In this document: positions 8,959-17,063 of the stretch, one piece after another
Layout: the number at the start of each line of letters is the position of its first letter
Position numbering within the stretch: the first letter of the stretch is position 1
DNA from: CAVQZA01 sp963724805
Lineage (GTDB): Bacteria; Actinomycetota; Thermoleophilia; Gaiellales; Gaiellaceae
DNA length: 64,000 nucleotides
NCBI GenBank assembly: GCA_963724805.1
Contig: CAVRWA010000011.1
Coordinates: 558,001-622,000, forward strand
Direction: 5' to 3'
Position numbers and translations under genes: made by a program
The notes under the pieces: model-generated
Database searches by the model: none
Told to the model about the DNA's origin: nothing
What the model saw: the letters and a program-made list of their open reading frames with translations, nothing else

Positions 8959-10122
8959 GTGGCCCGCATTCTTCTCGGTGTGACCGGCGGTATCGCCGCC
9001 TACAAATCGTGTGAGCTCTGCCGGCTGCTCATGAAGGCGGGGCACGACGTCGTTCCTCTCGTCACGCGAGGGGCCGAGCGGTTCGTGACCGCGGAGACGT
9101 TCCGCGCGCTGGCGCGGCGCCCGGCCGGCGAGGATCCGTACCCGCACCTGGAGCGCGCCGACCTGCTCGTCGTCGCGCCGCTGACCGCGAACACGCTCGC
9201 CAAGCTCGCCCGCGGCTTGGCCGACAACGTGCTCACCGAGGCGGCCCTCGCGCATCGCGGGCCGGTCCTCGTGGCCCCGGCGATGAACCCGCGCATGTGG
9301 TCGCATCCGGCGACGCAGGCGAACGCCGCGCTCCTGCGCGAGCGCGGCGTCGAACTGATCGGTCCCGACGAGGGCGAGATGGCCGAGGGCGAATGGGGGG
9401 TCGGGCGGATGTCCGAGCCCGAGGAGATCGCGGCCGCGGTCCGCTCGATGCTCGCGACCGACTCGCCGCTGCGCGGGCTCCGCGTGCTCGTCTCGGCCGG
9501 TGGGACCCGCGAGCCGCTCGACGCCGTGCGCTACGTCGGCAACCGCTCCTCGGGGCGGATGGGCGTCGCGCTCGCCGCCGAGGCACGTCGGCGCGGCGCC
9601 GAGGTGACGCTGCTCGCGGCAAACCTCGCGGTGCCCCCGCCCGCGGGGGTCGAGCTCGTGCAGTCGCCGACCGCCGAGGAGCTCGGCCGCGAGGCGCTCG
9701 AGCGCGCCGACGCCGACGTCATCATGATGGCCGCGGCGGTCGCCGACTACCGGCCGGCCGCCGCCCAGGCTGCCAAGCGGAAGAAGGACGCACAGTCGTG
9801 GACGGTCGAGCTCGAGCCCACGCTCGACGTCCTGCAGGCGATCGGGGAGCGCCGCACCGGCTCCCAGGTGCTGGTGGGCTTCGCCGCCGAGACCGGGGAG
9901 GGCGGCCTCGAGCGCGCGCACGAGAAGCTCGCCCGCAAGCACCTCGACCTCGTCGTCTACAACGACGTCTCCGAGCCGGGGATCGGCTTCGACGCGCCCG
10001 AGAACGAGGTCGTCCTCGTCGGCGCGGACGGGAGCCTGTCCGTGCCGAGGGCCGGGAAGCCGCTCGTCGCCGCCGCGATCCTCGATGAGGTCGAGCGGCT
10101 CATCGCGTCGCGAGAGCCGTAG
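8959..10122 (+). CDS. coaBC: Bifunctional phosphopantothenoylcysteine decarboxylase / phosphopantothenate-cysteine ligase
   Basis: Two successive steps of coenzyme A synthesis in one 387-residue protein. The N-terminal flavin-dependent CoaC domain (about 1-175) shows GVTGGIAAYK, the PLTANTLAK segment and APAMNPRMW. The C-terminal CoaB domain has NRSSGRMG, AAAVADYRP and NDVSEPGIGF. In E. coli Dfp a cysteine follows the second segment in ACG; here the equivalent position is Glu143 in MAEGEWGVGRM. I recall some actinobacterial CoaBC also deviating here, so the enzyme is probably still active. The end overlaps the convergent hydrolase gene by 23 bases. Confidence 0.93.
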   Translation: MARILLGVTGGIAAYKSCELCRLLMKAGHDVVPLVTRGAERFVTAETFRALARRPAGEDPYPHLERADLLVVAPLTANTLAKLARGLADNVLTEAALAHRGPVLVAPAMNPRMWSHPATQANAALLRERGVELIGPDEGEMAEGEWGVGRMSEPEEIAAAVRSMLATDSPLRGLRVLVSAGGTREPLDAVRYVGNRSSGRMGVALAAEARRRGAEVTLLAANLAVPPPAGVELVQSPTAEELGREALERADADVIMMAAAVADYRPAAAQAAKRKKDAQSWTVELEPTLDVLQAIGERRTGSQVLVGFAAETGEGGLERAHEKLARKHLDLVVYNDVSEPGIGFDAPENEVVLVGADGSLSVPRAGKPLVAAAILDEVERLIASREP

Positions 10123-11335
10123 CCAGGAACCCCGACACGCGCGACGCATAGGCCTGCGGGTGCACGGCCAGCGCCTTCGTGTGGCCGGCATCGGGGACGT
10201 ACCAGAGCGCGGCGTTGTCGCCGATCCGGGAACGGAACGTCTCGTCGACCTTCCGTTCTCCGGGGTCGCTCGAGGCGATCAGGAGGACGGGCACCCGGAT
10301 CCGGCCGACCAGATCCTTCAACGGCCTGGGCTCGTTCTCGCCCGAGACGAGCTCGGCCCCCCGAAATGCGAGCCAGGACGCGGAGAGTGTGACCGGCGCA
10401 AAGACCCCTCGGGCGGTGAGTCGCATGTCGCCGAGGGTCGAGGCGCCGGCGCCGTCGGCCACGACTGCGCGTAGCGGCACTCCGTCAGCGGCGGCGCGGA
10501 GTGCCTCCTCGGCGCCCATCGAGAGGCCGAGCGCGGCGATCCGGTCCGGATCGACTCCCGGCTGCGTCCCGAGGAACCGGACCGCGCCGGCCACGTCGGG
10601 ATCGGCGACCCAGCCGAGCGCGTTCGTCTGGCCGCCGCTCCTGCCGTGGCCGCGCGCGTCGAACGTGAGCGCGCCATACCCCGCCGCGACGAGCAGCCGG
10701 AGATGGCGCACGGTGTCGGCTCTGCTGTTGTGGGAGCCGTGCATGAGGATCACCGCGCCGCGGTTCCGGCCCGGGACGTACCACCCGGCAAGCGGGACGC
10801 CGTCCGATGCAGCAAACGTGACGTCGCGGGCGCCCGCAAGCCCTAGTGTGGCCGCGCCGGCGACAGCAGGGTGCGGCGCGCTCGTCACGAGACCCGCGAA
10901 GACCGCGGGAAAGACGACCCATACGAGCCCCACGATCGCGGCCGGGACCGCGAGAAGCTTCACGCGGCGCCGGCGGCCCCCGAGGGCGATGCGAAACGCG
11001 AGGCCGACCAGCACGAGGCCGGCCACGGTGAGCAAGAGCCCGGTCGATGTGCTGGCGCCCGCGCCGGCGAGGGCGACGGGTACGGCGTAGAGCGCGAGCC
11101 CGACCGCCGTCGCGGCGAGGCCCAGGACCCCCGCCAGGACCGTGCGGACGAGCCGCCCACCGCGGAGAAAGACGGCAAACAGCGCCGGCACCAGCGCTAC
11201 CGCTCCGATCGCGCCGAGGCCGTGCGCGAGGCCGCGCTCGACCGCGGCGTCCGTCACGACGTGAACCGCGAGAACGACCAGGGCACAGCCGAAGACACGC
11301 TCCTCGCCGCTCGTGCGACGCAGGCGTTCGAGCAT
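10100..11335 (-). CDS. Membrane-anchored alpha/beta hydrolase
   Basis: 411 residues. The first ~165 contain about four hydrophobic helices (for example the ALVVLAVHVV, LALYAVPVALAGA and AIVGLVWVVFPAVFAG regions). After these comes a serine-hydrolase domain with the oxyanion segment MHGSHNSR, nucleophile motif GLSMGAE (Ser near residue 271), an aspartate after LLIASSD and a final His in DAGHTKA. The catalytic domain resembles extended alpha/beta hydrolases of the BEM46/dienelactone-hydrolase type. Substrate unknown. It runs against the surrounding genes and overlaps the coaBC 3' end. Confidence 0.8.
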   Translation of the reverse strand: MLERLRRTSGEERVFGCALVVLAVHVVTDAAVERGLAHGLGAIGAVALVPALFAVFLRGGRLVRTVLAGVLGLAATAVGLALYAVPVALAGAGASTSTGLLLTVAGLVLVGLAFRIALGGRRRRVKLLAVPAAIVGLVWVVFPAVFAGLVTSAPHPAVAGAATLGLAGARDVTFAASDGVPLAGWYVPGRNRGAVILMHGSHNSRADTVRHLRLLVAAGYGALTFDARGHGRSGGQTNALGWVADPDVAGAVRFLGTQPGVDPDRIAALGLSMGAEEALRAAADGVPLRAVVADGAGASTLGDMRLTARGVFAPVTLSASWLAFRGAELVSGENEPRPLKDLVGRIRVPVLLIASSDPGERKVDETFRSRIGDNAALWYVPDAGHTKALAVHPQAYASRVSGFLATALATR

Positions 11336-11389
11336 GCGCGAAGCATCGCAGAGTTTGACCGGTCCGCTTCACTGAGGAGCGGAGCCGAG

Positions 11390-11746
11390 ATGAGCGACGC
11401 GTACGAACTCTTCCAGCAGGGCAGGCGACACCTCCGCAACGGCATGGCCGCCCAGGCGACCGTCGCACTGGAGAAGGCGAAGCGGCTCGAGCCGGAGAAG
11501 GCGTCGATCCGCGAGGCGCTCGGGATCGCCTACCTCCGCCTCAGCCGGCCCGACGAGGCGGCAGCCGAGTTCCGGAAGATCCTCGAGCTCGCGCCGGCCG
11601 ACGACTTCGCCCACTACGCGCTCGGCCGCTGCCTCGAGCTGCAGGGCAACCGCGCCGAGGCGAACGGCCACTACAAGCTCGCCAGCTCGCTGCGCCCCGA
11701 CAGCGAGCAGTACGCGGCGCGGATCCGCGACCTCGACGACGGCTGA
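11390..11746 (+). CDS. TPR-repeat protein
   Basis: 118 residues made of about two and a half tetratricopeptide repeats: YELFQQGRRHLRNGMAAQATVALEKAKRLEP, then a second with ALGIAYLRLSRPDEAAAEFRKILEL and a third with ALGRCLELQGNRAEANGHYK. Such proteins usually act as protein-protein adaptors; the partner is unknown. The ATG at 11390 is chosen because a GAGGAG ribosome site lies about 10 bases upstream and the longer frame runs antisense through the hydrolase. It lies 3 bases before dtd, so the two are probably cotranscribed. Confidence 0.8.
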   Translation: MSDAYELFQQGRRHLRNGMAAQATVALEKAKRLEPEKASIREALGIAYLRLSRPDEAAAEFRKILELAPADDFAHYALGRCLELQGNRAEANGHYKLASSLRPDSEQYAARIRDLDDG

Positions 11747-11749
11747 GCC

Positions 11750-12184
11750 GTGCGGGCGGTCGTGCAACGGGTCTCCGGAGCCGCCGTGGCGGTGGAGGGC
11801 AAGGTGCGGGTACGAATCGGGCCCGGGCTTCTGGTCCTGCTCGGCGTGGCGCGCGGCGACGATCTTGCGGCCGCGGCCCGGCTCGCGGGAAAGGTCGCCC
11901 GGCTGCGCGTGTTCGAGGACGAGCAGGGCCGCTTCGACCGGAGCCTCCTGGACGCGCGGGGCGCCGCCCTCGTCGTGAGCCAGTTCACGCTGATCGCGGA
12001 CACGGCGAAGGGCAACCGCCCGAGCTTCTCCGACGCCGCCGCGCCCGAGGAGGCCGAGCCGCTCTACGAGGGATTCTGCACGGCGCTGCGCAGCGAGGGC
12101 GTCCCCGTCGAGACCGGCGTCTTCGGGGAGAGGATGCAGGTCGAGCTCGTGAACGACGGCCCGGTTACAATCGTCCTCGGCTAG
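11750..12184 (+). CDS. dtd: D-aminoacyl-tRNA deacylase
   Basis: Removes D-amino acids (and glycine from mischarged tRNA-Ala) in the cytosol. The 144-residue protein opens with MRAVVQRV, has the hallmark SQFTLIAD near residue 79 and ends with the cross-subunit NDGPVTIVL motif (the GP motif of the Dtd active site). The GTG start lies 3 bases after the TPR gene. A promoter and hairpin leading into rimP follow its stop. Confidence 0.95.
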   Translation: MRAVVQRVSGAAVAVEGKVRVRIGPGLLVLLGVARGDDLAAAARLAGKVARLRVFEDEQGRFDRSLLDARGAALVVSQFTLIADTAKGNRPSFSDAAAPEEAEPLYEGFCTALRSEGVPVETGVFGERMQVELVNDGPVTIVLG

Positions 12185-12193
12185 CAGGGGAAT

Positions 12194-12202
12194 TGCTATC
12201 CT
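12194..12202 (+). promoter_or_regulatory. Extended -10 promoter of the rimP-nusA-infB operon
   Basis: TGC immediately before TATCCT (12197-12202) is an extended -10 element just after dtd. No good -35 box is visible at 16-18 bases, which fits extended -10 promoters. The predicted leader is about 50 bases and contains the terminator-like hairpin before rimP. Confidence 0.5.
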
Positions 12203-12232
12203 GTTCACACTTCAGGTGAGGACGATTCAACT

Positions 12233-12258
12233 GGGGCGCCTGAGCGCCCCTTTTCTTT
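12233..12258 (+). terminator. Intrinsic terminator / candidate attenuator directly before rimP
   Basis: A perfect 7-bp GC stem, GGGGCGC (12233-12239) and GCGCCCC (12244-12250), with a CTGA loop, is followed by TTTTCTTT. Only three bases separate the T-run from the rimP ATG. Because a promoter-like element lies upstream at 12194-12202, the hairpin may act as an attenuator in the rimP leader as well as terminating transcripts from dtd. Confidence 0.75.
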
Positions 12259-12261
12259 GAG

Positions 12262-12705
12262 ATGACGAAGCCAAACGAGACCGAAAGGGCGCTGACGCGA
12301 GACGTGACACAGAAGGTGGAGACCGGGATGCCCGGGGTCGAGGTGCTGGCGGTGGAGCTGCTCTCGCCCCATCGCTTCTGCGTGTACGTCGACCACCCCG
12401 GCGGGGTGGATCATGCGCTCTGCGCGCGGGTGACGAACATCCTGCGCGACTACCTCGACCGCTACACCGTCGACGTCTCCTCGCCGGGGCTCGAGCGGCC
12501 GCTGCGCAAGCCCGCGCACTTCGCGGGAGTGGTGGGCCGCCGCGTCGCGCTCCGCACGGCCGACGAGATCAACGGCCGCCGGCGCTTCCGCGGCGAGCTG
12601 GTCGCGGCGGGCGAGCGCAGTGTGACCGTCTCCCCGGTGGAGGGCGAGACGGTGGAGATTCCCTATGACGAGATCGTGCGCGGCAATCTGATCGACGAAG
12701 GGTAG
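12262..12705 (+). CDS. rimP: Ribosome maturation factor RimP
   Basis: Assists 30S subunit maturation. The 147-residue protein has the family signature VDVSSPGLERPLRKPAHF near residues 73-90, and its C-terminal half folds as an Sm-like domain. It is the first gene of the conserved rimP-nusA-infB operon. The ATG follows the T-run of the upstream hairpin with no recognisable Shine-Dalgarno sequence. Confidence 0.95.
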   Translation: MTKPNETERALTRDVTQKVETGMPGVEVLAVELLSPHRFCVYVDHPGGVDHALCARVTNILRDYLDRYTVDVSSPGLERPLRKPAHFAGVVGRRVALRTADEINGRRRFRGELVAAGERSVTVSPVEGETVEIPYDEIVRGNLIDEG

Positions 12706-12712
12706 GACTGAG

Positions 12713-14197
12713 ATGACGCAGGAGATAATCGAGGCGGTACGGGAGATCGAGCGCGAGAAGGGCATCGAGACCGGAGCACTGGTCGCAGCCCTCGAGGACG
12801 CGCTCCTGGCCGCATACAAGAAGACACCCGGTGCCGCACGGCACGCGACAGTCGAGCTGGACGACAGCGGCGACTTCCGTGTGTTCTCGATCGAGCTGCC
12901 CGAGGATCTCGAGGAGCGCCTGCTGGCCGAGGCGCGCGAGCGCAAGCTCGAGGAGCTCGAGGCGCTCGAGGTCGAGACCGGCGAGCGGTCGCATACCCTC
13001 GTCTCCGACGACGACCTCGAGCTCGACTGGTCCGAGGTCCCCGAGCGCGACATCAAGCGCGAGGACGTCACGCCCGAGAACTTCGGCCGCATCGCCGCGC
13101 AGACGGCGAAGCAGGTGATCCTGCAGCGGATCCGCGAGGCCGAGCGCTCGATGATGTACGACGAGTACGTCGACCGTGTCGGCGAGGTCGTGACGGGCAT
13201 CGTCCAGCAGGCCGGCGACCGGAACAACGTGCTGGTCGACCTCGGCCGCGTCGAGGCGCTCCTGCCGCGCTCCGAGCAGGTCGACGGCGAGCGCTACGAG
13301 CAGGGCTCGCGCATCAAGGCGGTGATCACCGAGGTGCGCTCAGGCACGAAGGGCCCCCAGGTGATCCTCTCGCGGCGCGACCCCGAGCTGATCAAGACGC
13401 TGTTCGAGCTCGAGGTGCCCGAGATCGCCGACGGGCTCGTCGAGATCCGCGGCGTCGCCCGCGAGCCGGGCTACCGCTCGAAGATCGCGGTCGAGTCGCA
13501 CACCCAGGGAGTCGACCCGGTCGGCGCCTGCGTCGGCCCTCGCGGCTCGCGCGTCCGCATGGTCGTGTCGGAGCTCCGCGGTGAGAAGATCGACATCATC
13601 CCCTGGAACCCGGAGCCGGCGCGCTTCGTCGCCAAGGCGCTCTCGCCCGCGCGCGTCCGCGAGGTCTTCGTCGACGACGAGACCAAGGAGGCGACGGTCG
13701 TCGTCCCGGACGACCAGCTCGCGCTCGCGATCGGCAAGGAGGGGCTCAACGCCCGTCTCGCCGCGCGCCTCACGGGCTGGAAGGTCGACATCCAGTCGGA
13801 CAGCGAGTTCGCCCAGGCCGAGGCGGCCGCCGCCTACGGTGGCGGCTCGGACGAGGAGTTCACCGGCCGTTGCGCCGCAGTGCTCTCGAACGGGAAGCGC
13901 TGCCCGAACGCGGCGCTGCCCGGCTCGCACTACTGCGGGGTCCCGGCGCACCAGGCCCTCGAGGGCACCGAGCCGCCCGTCGCCGTGGCCGAGGCGGAGC
14001 TCGAGGAGGCAGTTGCCGAGGTCGAGGAGGCCGAGGTCGTCGCCGAGACGGCGGAGCTCGAGGAGGCGGTCGTCGAGGTCGAGGAGGCCGAGGTCGTGGC
14101 GGAGGCGGAGGAGATCGCCGAGGAGGCTGCGGAGGCCGAGGAGCCCGCTCCCGCGCCGGTCGCGGCCGTCGAGGAGGACGAGAGCGCTGCCGAGTGA
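12713..14197 (+). CDS. nusA: Transcription factor NusA with zinc-knuckle-like and acidic C-terminal extension
   Basis: Binds RNA polymerase and modulates pausing, termination and antitermination. The 494-residue protein has the N-terminal polymerase-binding domain (1-~130), an S1 domain starting about 150 (GEVVTGIVQQ), KH1 (GACVGPRGSRVR, ~265-300) and KH2 (LALAIGKEGLNARLAARL, ~335-368). Beyond the usual end is a Cys-rich segment (~386-415: C, RC, YC and a histidine) followed by ~75 residues very rich in Glu, Ala and Val. The extension is not part of standard NusA. ylxR starts within its stop. Confidence 0.95.
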   Translation: MTQEIIEAVREIEREKGIETGALVAALEDALLAAYKKTPGAARHATVELDDSGDFRVFSIELPEDLEERLLAEARERKLEELEALEVETGERSHTLVSDDDLELDWSEVPERDIKREDVTPENFGRIAAQTAKQVILQRIREAERSMMYDEYVDRVGEVVTGIVQQAGDRNNVLVDLGRVEALLPRSEQVDGERYEQGSRIKAVITEVRSGTKGPQVILSRRDPELIKTLFELEVPEIADGLVEIRGVAREPGYRSKIAVESHTQGVDPVGACVGPRGSRVRMVVSELRGEKIDIIPWNPEPARFVAKALSPARVREVFVDDETKEATVVVPDDQLALAIGKEGLNARLAARLTGWKVDIQSDSEFAQAEAAAAYGGGSDEEFTGRCAAVLSNGKRCPNAALPGSHYCGVPAHQALEGTEPPVAVAEAELEEAVAEVEEAEVVAETAELEEAVVEVEEAEVVAEAEEIAEEAAEAEEPAPAPVAAVEEDESAAE

Positions 14198-14442
14198 GCG
14201 AGCCGATCAGGACGTGCACGGGCTGCGGCCGCAAGGCGCCGCAGTCCGAGCTCCTGCGCTTCGTCGCGCGGGACGGGGTGCTGACGCCCGGCCAGACGCT
14301 GCCCGGCCGCGGCGCCTACACCTGCCGGCGGCTGCTCTGCTTCGAGCGGGCGACCTCCAGACGGGCCTTCAATCGCGCGCTGCGGCGCACCGTCTCGGTC
14401 GAGCCGGGGCTCGCACGCCTCTACACTGACACCGATGGCTGA
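14194..14442 (+). CDS. ylxR: YlxR family RNA-binding protein (DUF448)
   Basis: 82-residue protein with the family N-terminal motif RTCTGCGRKAPQSELLRF and the later CRRLLCFERA segment. YlxR binds RNA or nucleoid DNA and is regularly encoded between nusA and infB. The GTG start at 14194 overlaps the nusA stop (GTGA); a longer open frame extending back into nusA is out of frame with it. The end overlaps the infB start by 8 bases. Confidence 0.9.
   Translation: MSEPIRTCTGCGRKAPQSELLRFVARDGVLTPGQTLPGRGAYTCRRLLCFERATSRRAFNRALRRTVSVEPGLARLYTDTDG
14422..14427 (+). promoter_or_regulatory. Possible internal -10 box for infB
   Basis: TACACT ends 7 bases before the infB ATG, inside ylxR. The same TACACT box at the same distance occurs before the RodZ-like gene (39326) and miaB (45433). 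No -35 match is visible, so this is a pattern-based call for an internal, leaderless infB transcript. Confidence 0.3.
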
Positions 14443-16423
14443 CGAAACCGCAGAGCCCAACAAGCCGAACCGCCCCGTGCGGCCCCGTCAGGGCGCCCCG
14501 GGGTCTCGCCGCAAGCGCCGCGTCGTGATCGAGGGCGTCGGCCAGCGCCCGCGCGACCAGCGCCAGGCCGCCCGCGACCGCGCCGCCGCCCCGCCCAAGC
14601 AGCCGCGCGAGGTCGTCCAGCCCACGGGCCCGGTCACCGTCCCTTCAGGCGTCTCCGTCAAGGACCTCTCGAGCGCGCTCGGGATCCCCGTCTCGCAGAT
14701 CATCAAGATCATGATGGGCTTCGGGGAGATGGTCACCATCACCCAGACGCTCTCCGACGAGGCCGTGCAGCTGATCGCGACCGAGGTCGAGCGTGAGGTC
14801 ACGATCAAGCACGCGGCAGACGAGGACGAGGAGCCCGAGGCCTACGAGGACGTCGAGGAAGACCTCGCCCCGCGGCCGCCGGTCGTCACGATCATGGGTC
14901 ACGTCGACCACGGCAAGACGACGCTGCTGGATGCGATCCGCGAGACCGCCGTCGCCGAGAGCGAGGCGGGCGGGATCACCCAGCACATCGGCGCCTATCA
15001 GGTCGAGCGGGACGGCCGCAAGATCACGTTCCTCGACACCCCGGGCCACGAGGCCTTCACTGCGATGCGCGCCCGCGGCGCGAAGGTGACCGATATCGCC
15101 GTGCTCGTGGTCGCCGCGGACGACGGCGTGATGCCGCAGACGCGCGAGTCCATCTCGCATGCGCGCGCCGCCGGCGTCCCGATCGTGGTCGCCGTGAACA
15201 AGATCGACGTTCCCGACGCGAACCCCGAGCGCGTGCGCACCGAGCTGACCGCCGAAGGGCTGCAGCCCGAGGAGTGGGGCGGGACGACGCAGTTCGCGGA
15301 CGTCTCGGCGAAGCAGAAGCTGAACCTGGACGACTTGCTCGAGCGCGTCCTCCTCGTTGCGGACGCCGAGCTCGACCTGCGCGCGAACCCGAAGGCGGAA
15401 GCTTCCGGCCCGATCGTGGAGTCGCGTCTCGACGTGGGCCGCGGGCCGGTCGCGACGATGCTCGTCCAGCGGGGGACGCTCCACGTGGGCGACGCCGTCG
15501 TGGCCGGGGATGCGCACGGCAAGGTGCGCGGGCTCCTCAACTACCGCCTCGAGAAGATCAAGGAGGCGCGGCCGGGCGACCCGGTCGAGATCATCGGCTT
15601 CGACAAGCCGCCGGTCGCGGGTGAGCTCGCGCGGGTGGTCGAGAACGACCGTCAGGCGCGCCACCTCGCGAACATCCGCGGCGAGCGGCTGCGGCGCGAG
15701 CAGCTCGCGCAGCGCTCGAAGCAGAGCGTCTCCCTCGACCGGCTCTTCGAGCAGCTGCAGGAGGGTGCCGTCCAGGACCTGAACCTCGTCGTCAAGGCCG
15801 ACGTGCAGGGCTCGGTCGAGGCCGCCGTCTCGGAGCTCGAGAAGATCACCCACACCGAGGTGCGCGTGAACGTGATCCACACCGGCGTCGGCGGGATCTC
15901 GGAGAACGACATCATGCTCGCCTCCGCCTCGAACGCGATGGTCGTGGGCTTCAACGTCCGCCCGAACGCCGAGGCGCGCGCGCTCGCCGAGCGCGAGGGC
16001 GTCGAGATCCGCACCTACCGTGTGATCTACAAGCTCACCGAAGACATCGAGCAGGCGCTCGTCGGGATGCTCTCCAGCGTCAAGACCGAGGAGACGATCG
16101 GCGAGGTCGAGGTGCGCCAGCTGTTCAAGGTCTCGCGGCTCGGCACGATCGCCGGCTGCTACGTCACCCACGGCGTCGTGAAGCGGAACGCGCAGGTCCG
16201 CGTCCTCCGCGACGGGGCCGTGATCTACGAGACCCAGATCGCCGACCTCAAGCGCTTCAAGGACGACGCGCGCGAGGTCGCCGAGGGCTTCGAGTGCGGG
16301 ATCCGGCTCGAGGGCTTCAACGACCTGCGCGAGGGCGACGTCTTCGAGGTCTTCGAGACGCGCGAGGTCGAGCGCACGAGCCTTGACGAGGCCGCGCCTG
16401 CTGCGCCGGCCTCGAGCTCGTAG
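14435..16423 (+). CDS. infB: Translation initiation factor IF-2
   Basis: GTPase that delivers initiator tRNA to the ribosome. The 662-residue protein has a short basic N-terminal region (~1-65), an IF2-N domain, then the G domain with GHVDHGKTT (~154-162), DTPGHEAF and NKID, domain II and the C-terminal tRNA-binding domains. It is short compared with IF-2s of many actinobacteria (900-1000 residues) because the disordered N-terminal extension is brief. The ATG overlaps ylxR. Confidence 0.97.
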   Translation: MADETAEPNKPNRPVRPRQGAPGSRRKRRVVIEGVGQRPRDQRQAARDRAAAPPKQPREVVQPTGPVTVPSGVSVKDLSSALGIPVSQIIKIMMGFGEMVTITQTLSDEAVQLIATEVEREVTIKHAADEDEEPEAYEDVEEDLAPRPPVVTIMGHVDHGKTTLLDAIRETAVAESEAGGITQHIGAYQVERDGRKITFLDTPGHEAFTAMRARGAKVTDIAVLVVAADDGVMPQTRESISHARAAGVPIVVAVNKIDVPDANPERVRTELTAEGLQPEEWGGTTQFADVSAKQKLNLDDLLERVLLVADAELDLRANPKAEASGPIVESRLDVGRGPVATMLVQRGTLHVGDAVVAGDAHGKVRGLLNYRLEKIKEARPGDPVEIIGFDKPPVAGELARVVENDRQARHLANIRGERLRREQLAQRSKQSVSLDRLFEQLQEGAVQDLNLVVKADVQGSVEAAVSELEKITHTEVRVNVIHTGVGGISENDIMLASASNAMVVGFNVRPNAEARALAEREGVEIRTYRVIYKLTEDIEQALVGMLSSVKTEETIGEVEVRQLFKVSRLGTIAGCYVTHGVVKRNAQVRVLRDGAVIYETQIADLKRFKDDAREVAEGFECGIRLEGFNDLREGDVFEVFETREVERTSLDEAAPAAPASSS

Positions 16424-16426
16424 CTC

Positions 16427-16723
16427 GTGGCCGCAGGCTACGTCGGCATTCTCAGCGCGGAGCTCCACTTTCCCGCAAGTGGCTCGCTGAAGGACAAGCG
16501 CCGGTTCCTCCGCTCCGCCAAGGCCCGCCTGCAGCGAATGGGCGCGGCGGTCGCCGAGGTCGACCATCACGACACGTGGCAGCTCGCGCGGCTCACGGTC
16601 TCCGTCGTGGCGAGGGAGTACCGCGAAGCCGAGCGGTTGCTCGACGAGTCCGAGCGCTACCTCGCCGGGCAGGAGTGGGAGCTCGGCCCGGTCCAGCGCT
16701 CGGTGGTGAGCCCGGATGACTGA
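16427..16723 (+). CDS. YlxP-like DUF503 protein
   Basis: 98-residue member of the DUF503 family, regularly found between infB and rbfA. Recognisable parts are YVGILSAELHFPASGSLKDKRR at the start and the VAEVDHHDTWQLARL segment. The biochemical role is not settled; a link to ribosome assembly is suggested only by context. The GTG start is 3 bases after infB and the end overlaps rbfA by 8 bases. Confidence 0.88.
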   Translation: MAAGYVGILSAELHFPASGSLKDKRRFLRSAKARLQRMGAAVAEVDHHDTWQLARLTVSVVAREYREAERLLDESERYLAGQEWELGPVQRSVVSPDD

Positions 16724-17063
16724 CCGGATGCGGCGCGTCGACCACCTCGTGCGCGAGGTGCTGGCGGAGGCGGTCCCGGAGCTGAAGGACCCGCGAATCG
16801 GCATCGTCACCGTGACGGGTGTGAAGACGACCCGCGACCTGCGCGAGGCCACGGTGTACGTCAGCGTGCTCGGCTCGGAGAAGAAGCGGCTCCTCGCGAT
16901 GACGGCGCTCCAGTCGGCCCGCGGTGTCCTCCAGGCGAGGCTCTCGCGCGAGCTTCACATGAAACGAACCCCCCAGCTCGCCTTCGAGTACGATCCGTCG
17001 GTCGAGCGTGGTGTCCACATGTCTCGACTGATAGATGAGCTCGCCCCAGACCACGACGAGTGA
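16716..17063 (+). CDS. rbfA: Ribosome-binding factor A
   Basis: Cold-shock factor for 16S rRNA maturation that binds the 30S subunit. The 115-residue protein has a KH-like fold; family landmarks are RRVDHLVREVLAEA, ELKDPRIGIVTVTGV, and the C-terminal LAFEYDPSVERGVHMSRLIDEL. It overlaps DUF503 upstream and nrnA downstream (29 bases), consistent with tight coupling. Confidence 0.95.
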   Translation: MTDRMRRVDHLVREVLAEAVPELKDPRIGIVTVTGVKTTRDLREATVYVSVLGSEKKRLLAMTALQSARGVLQARLSRELHMKRTPQLAFEYDPSVERGVHMSRLIDELAPDHDE

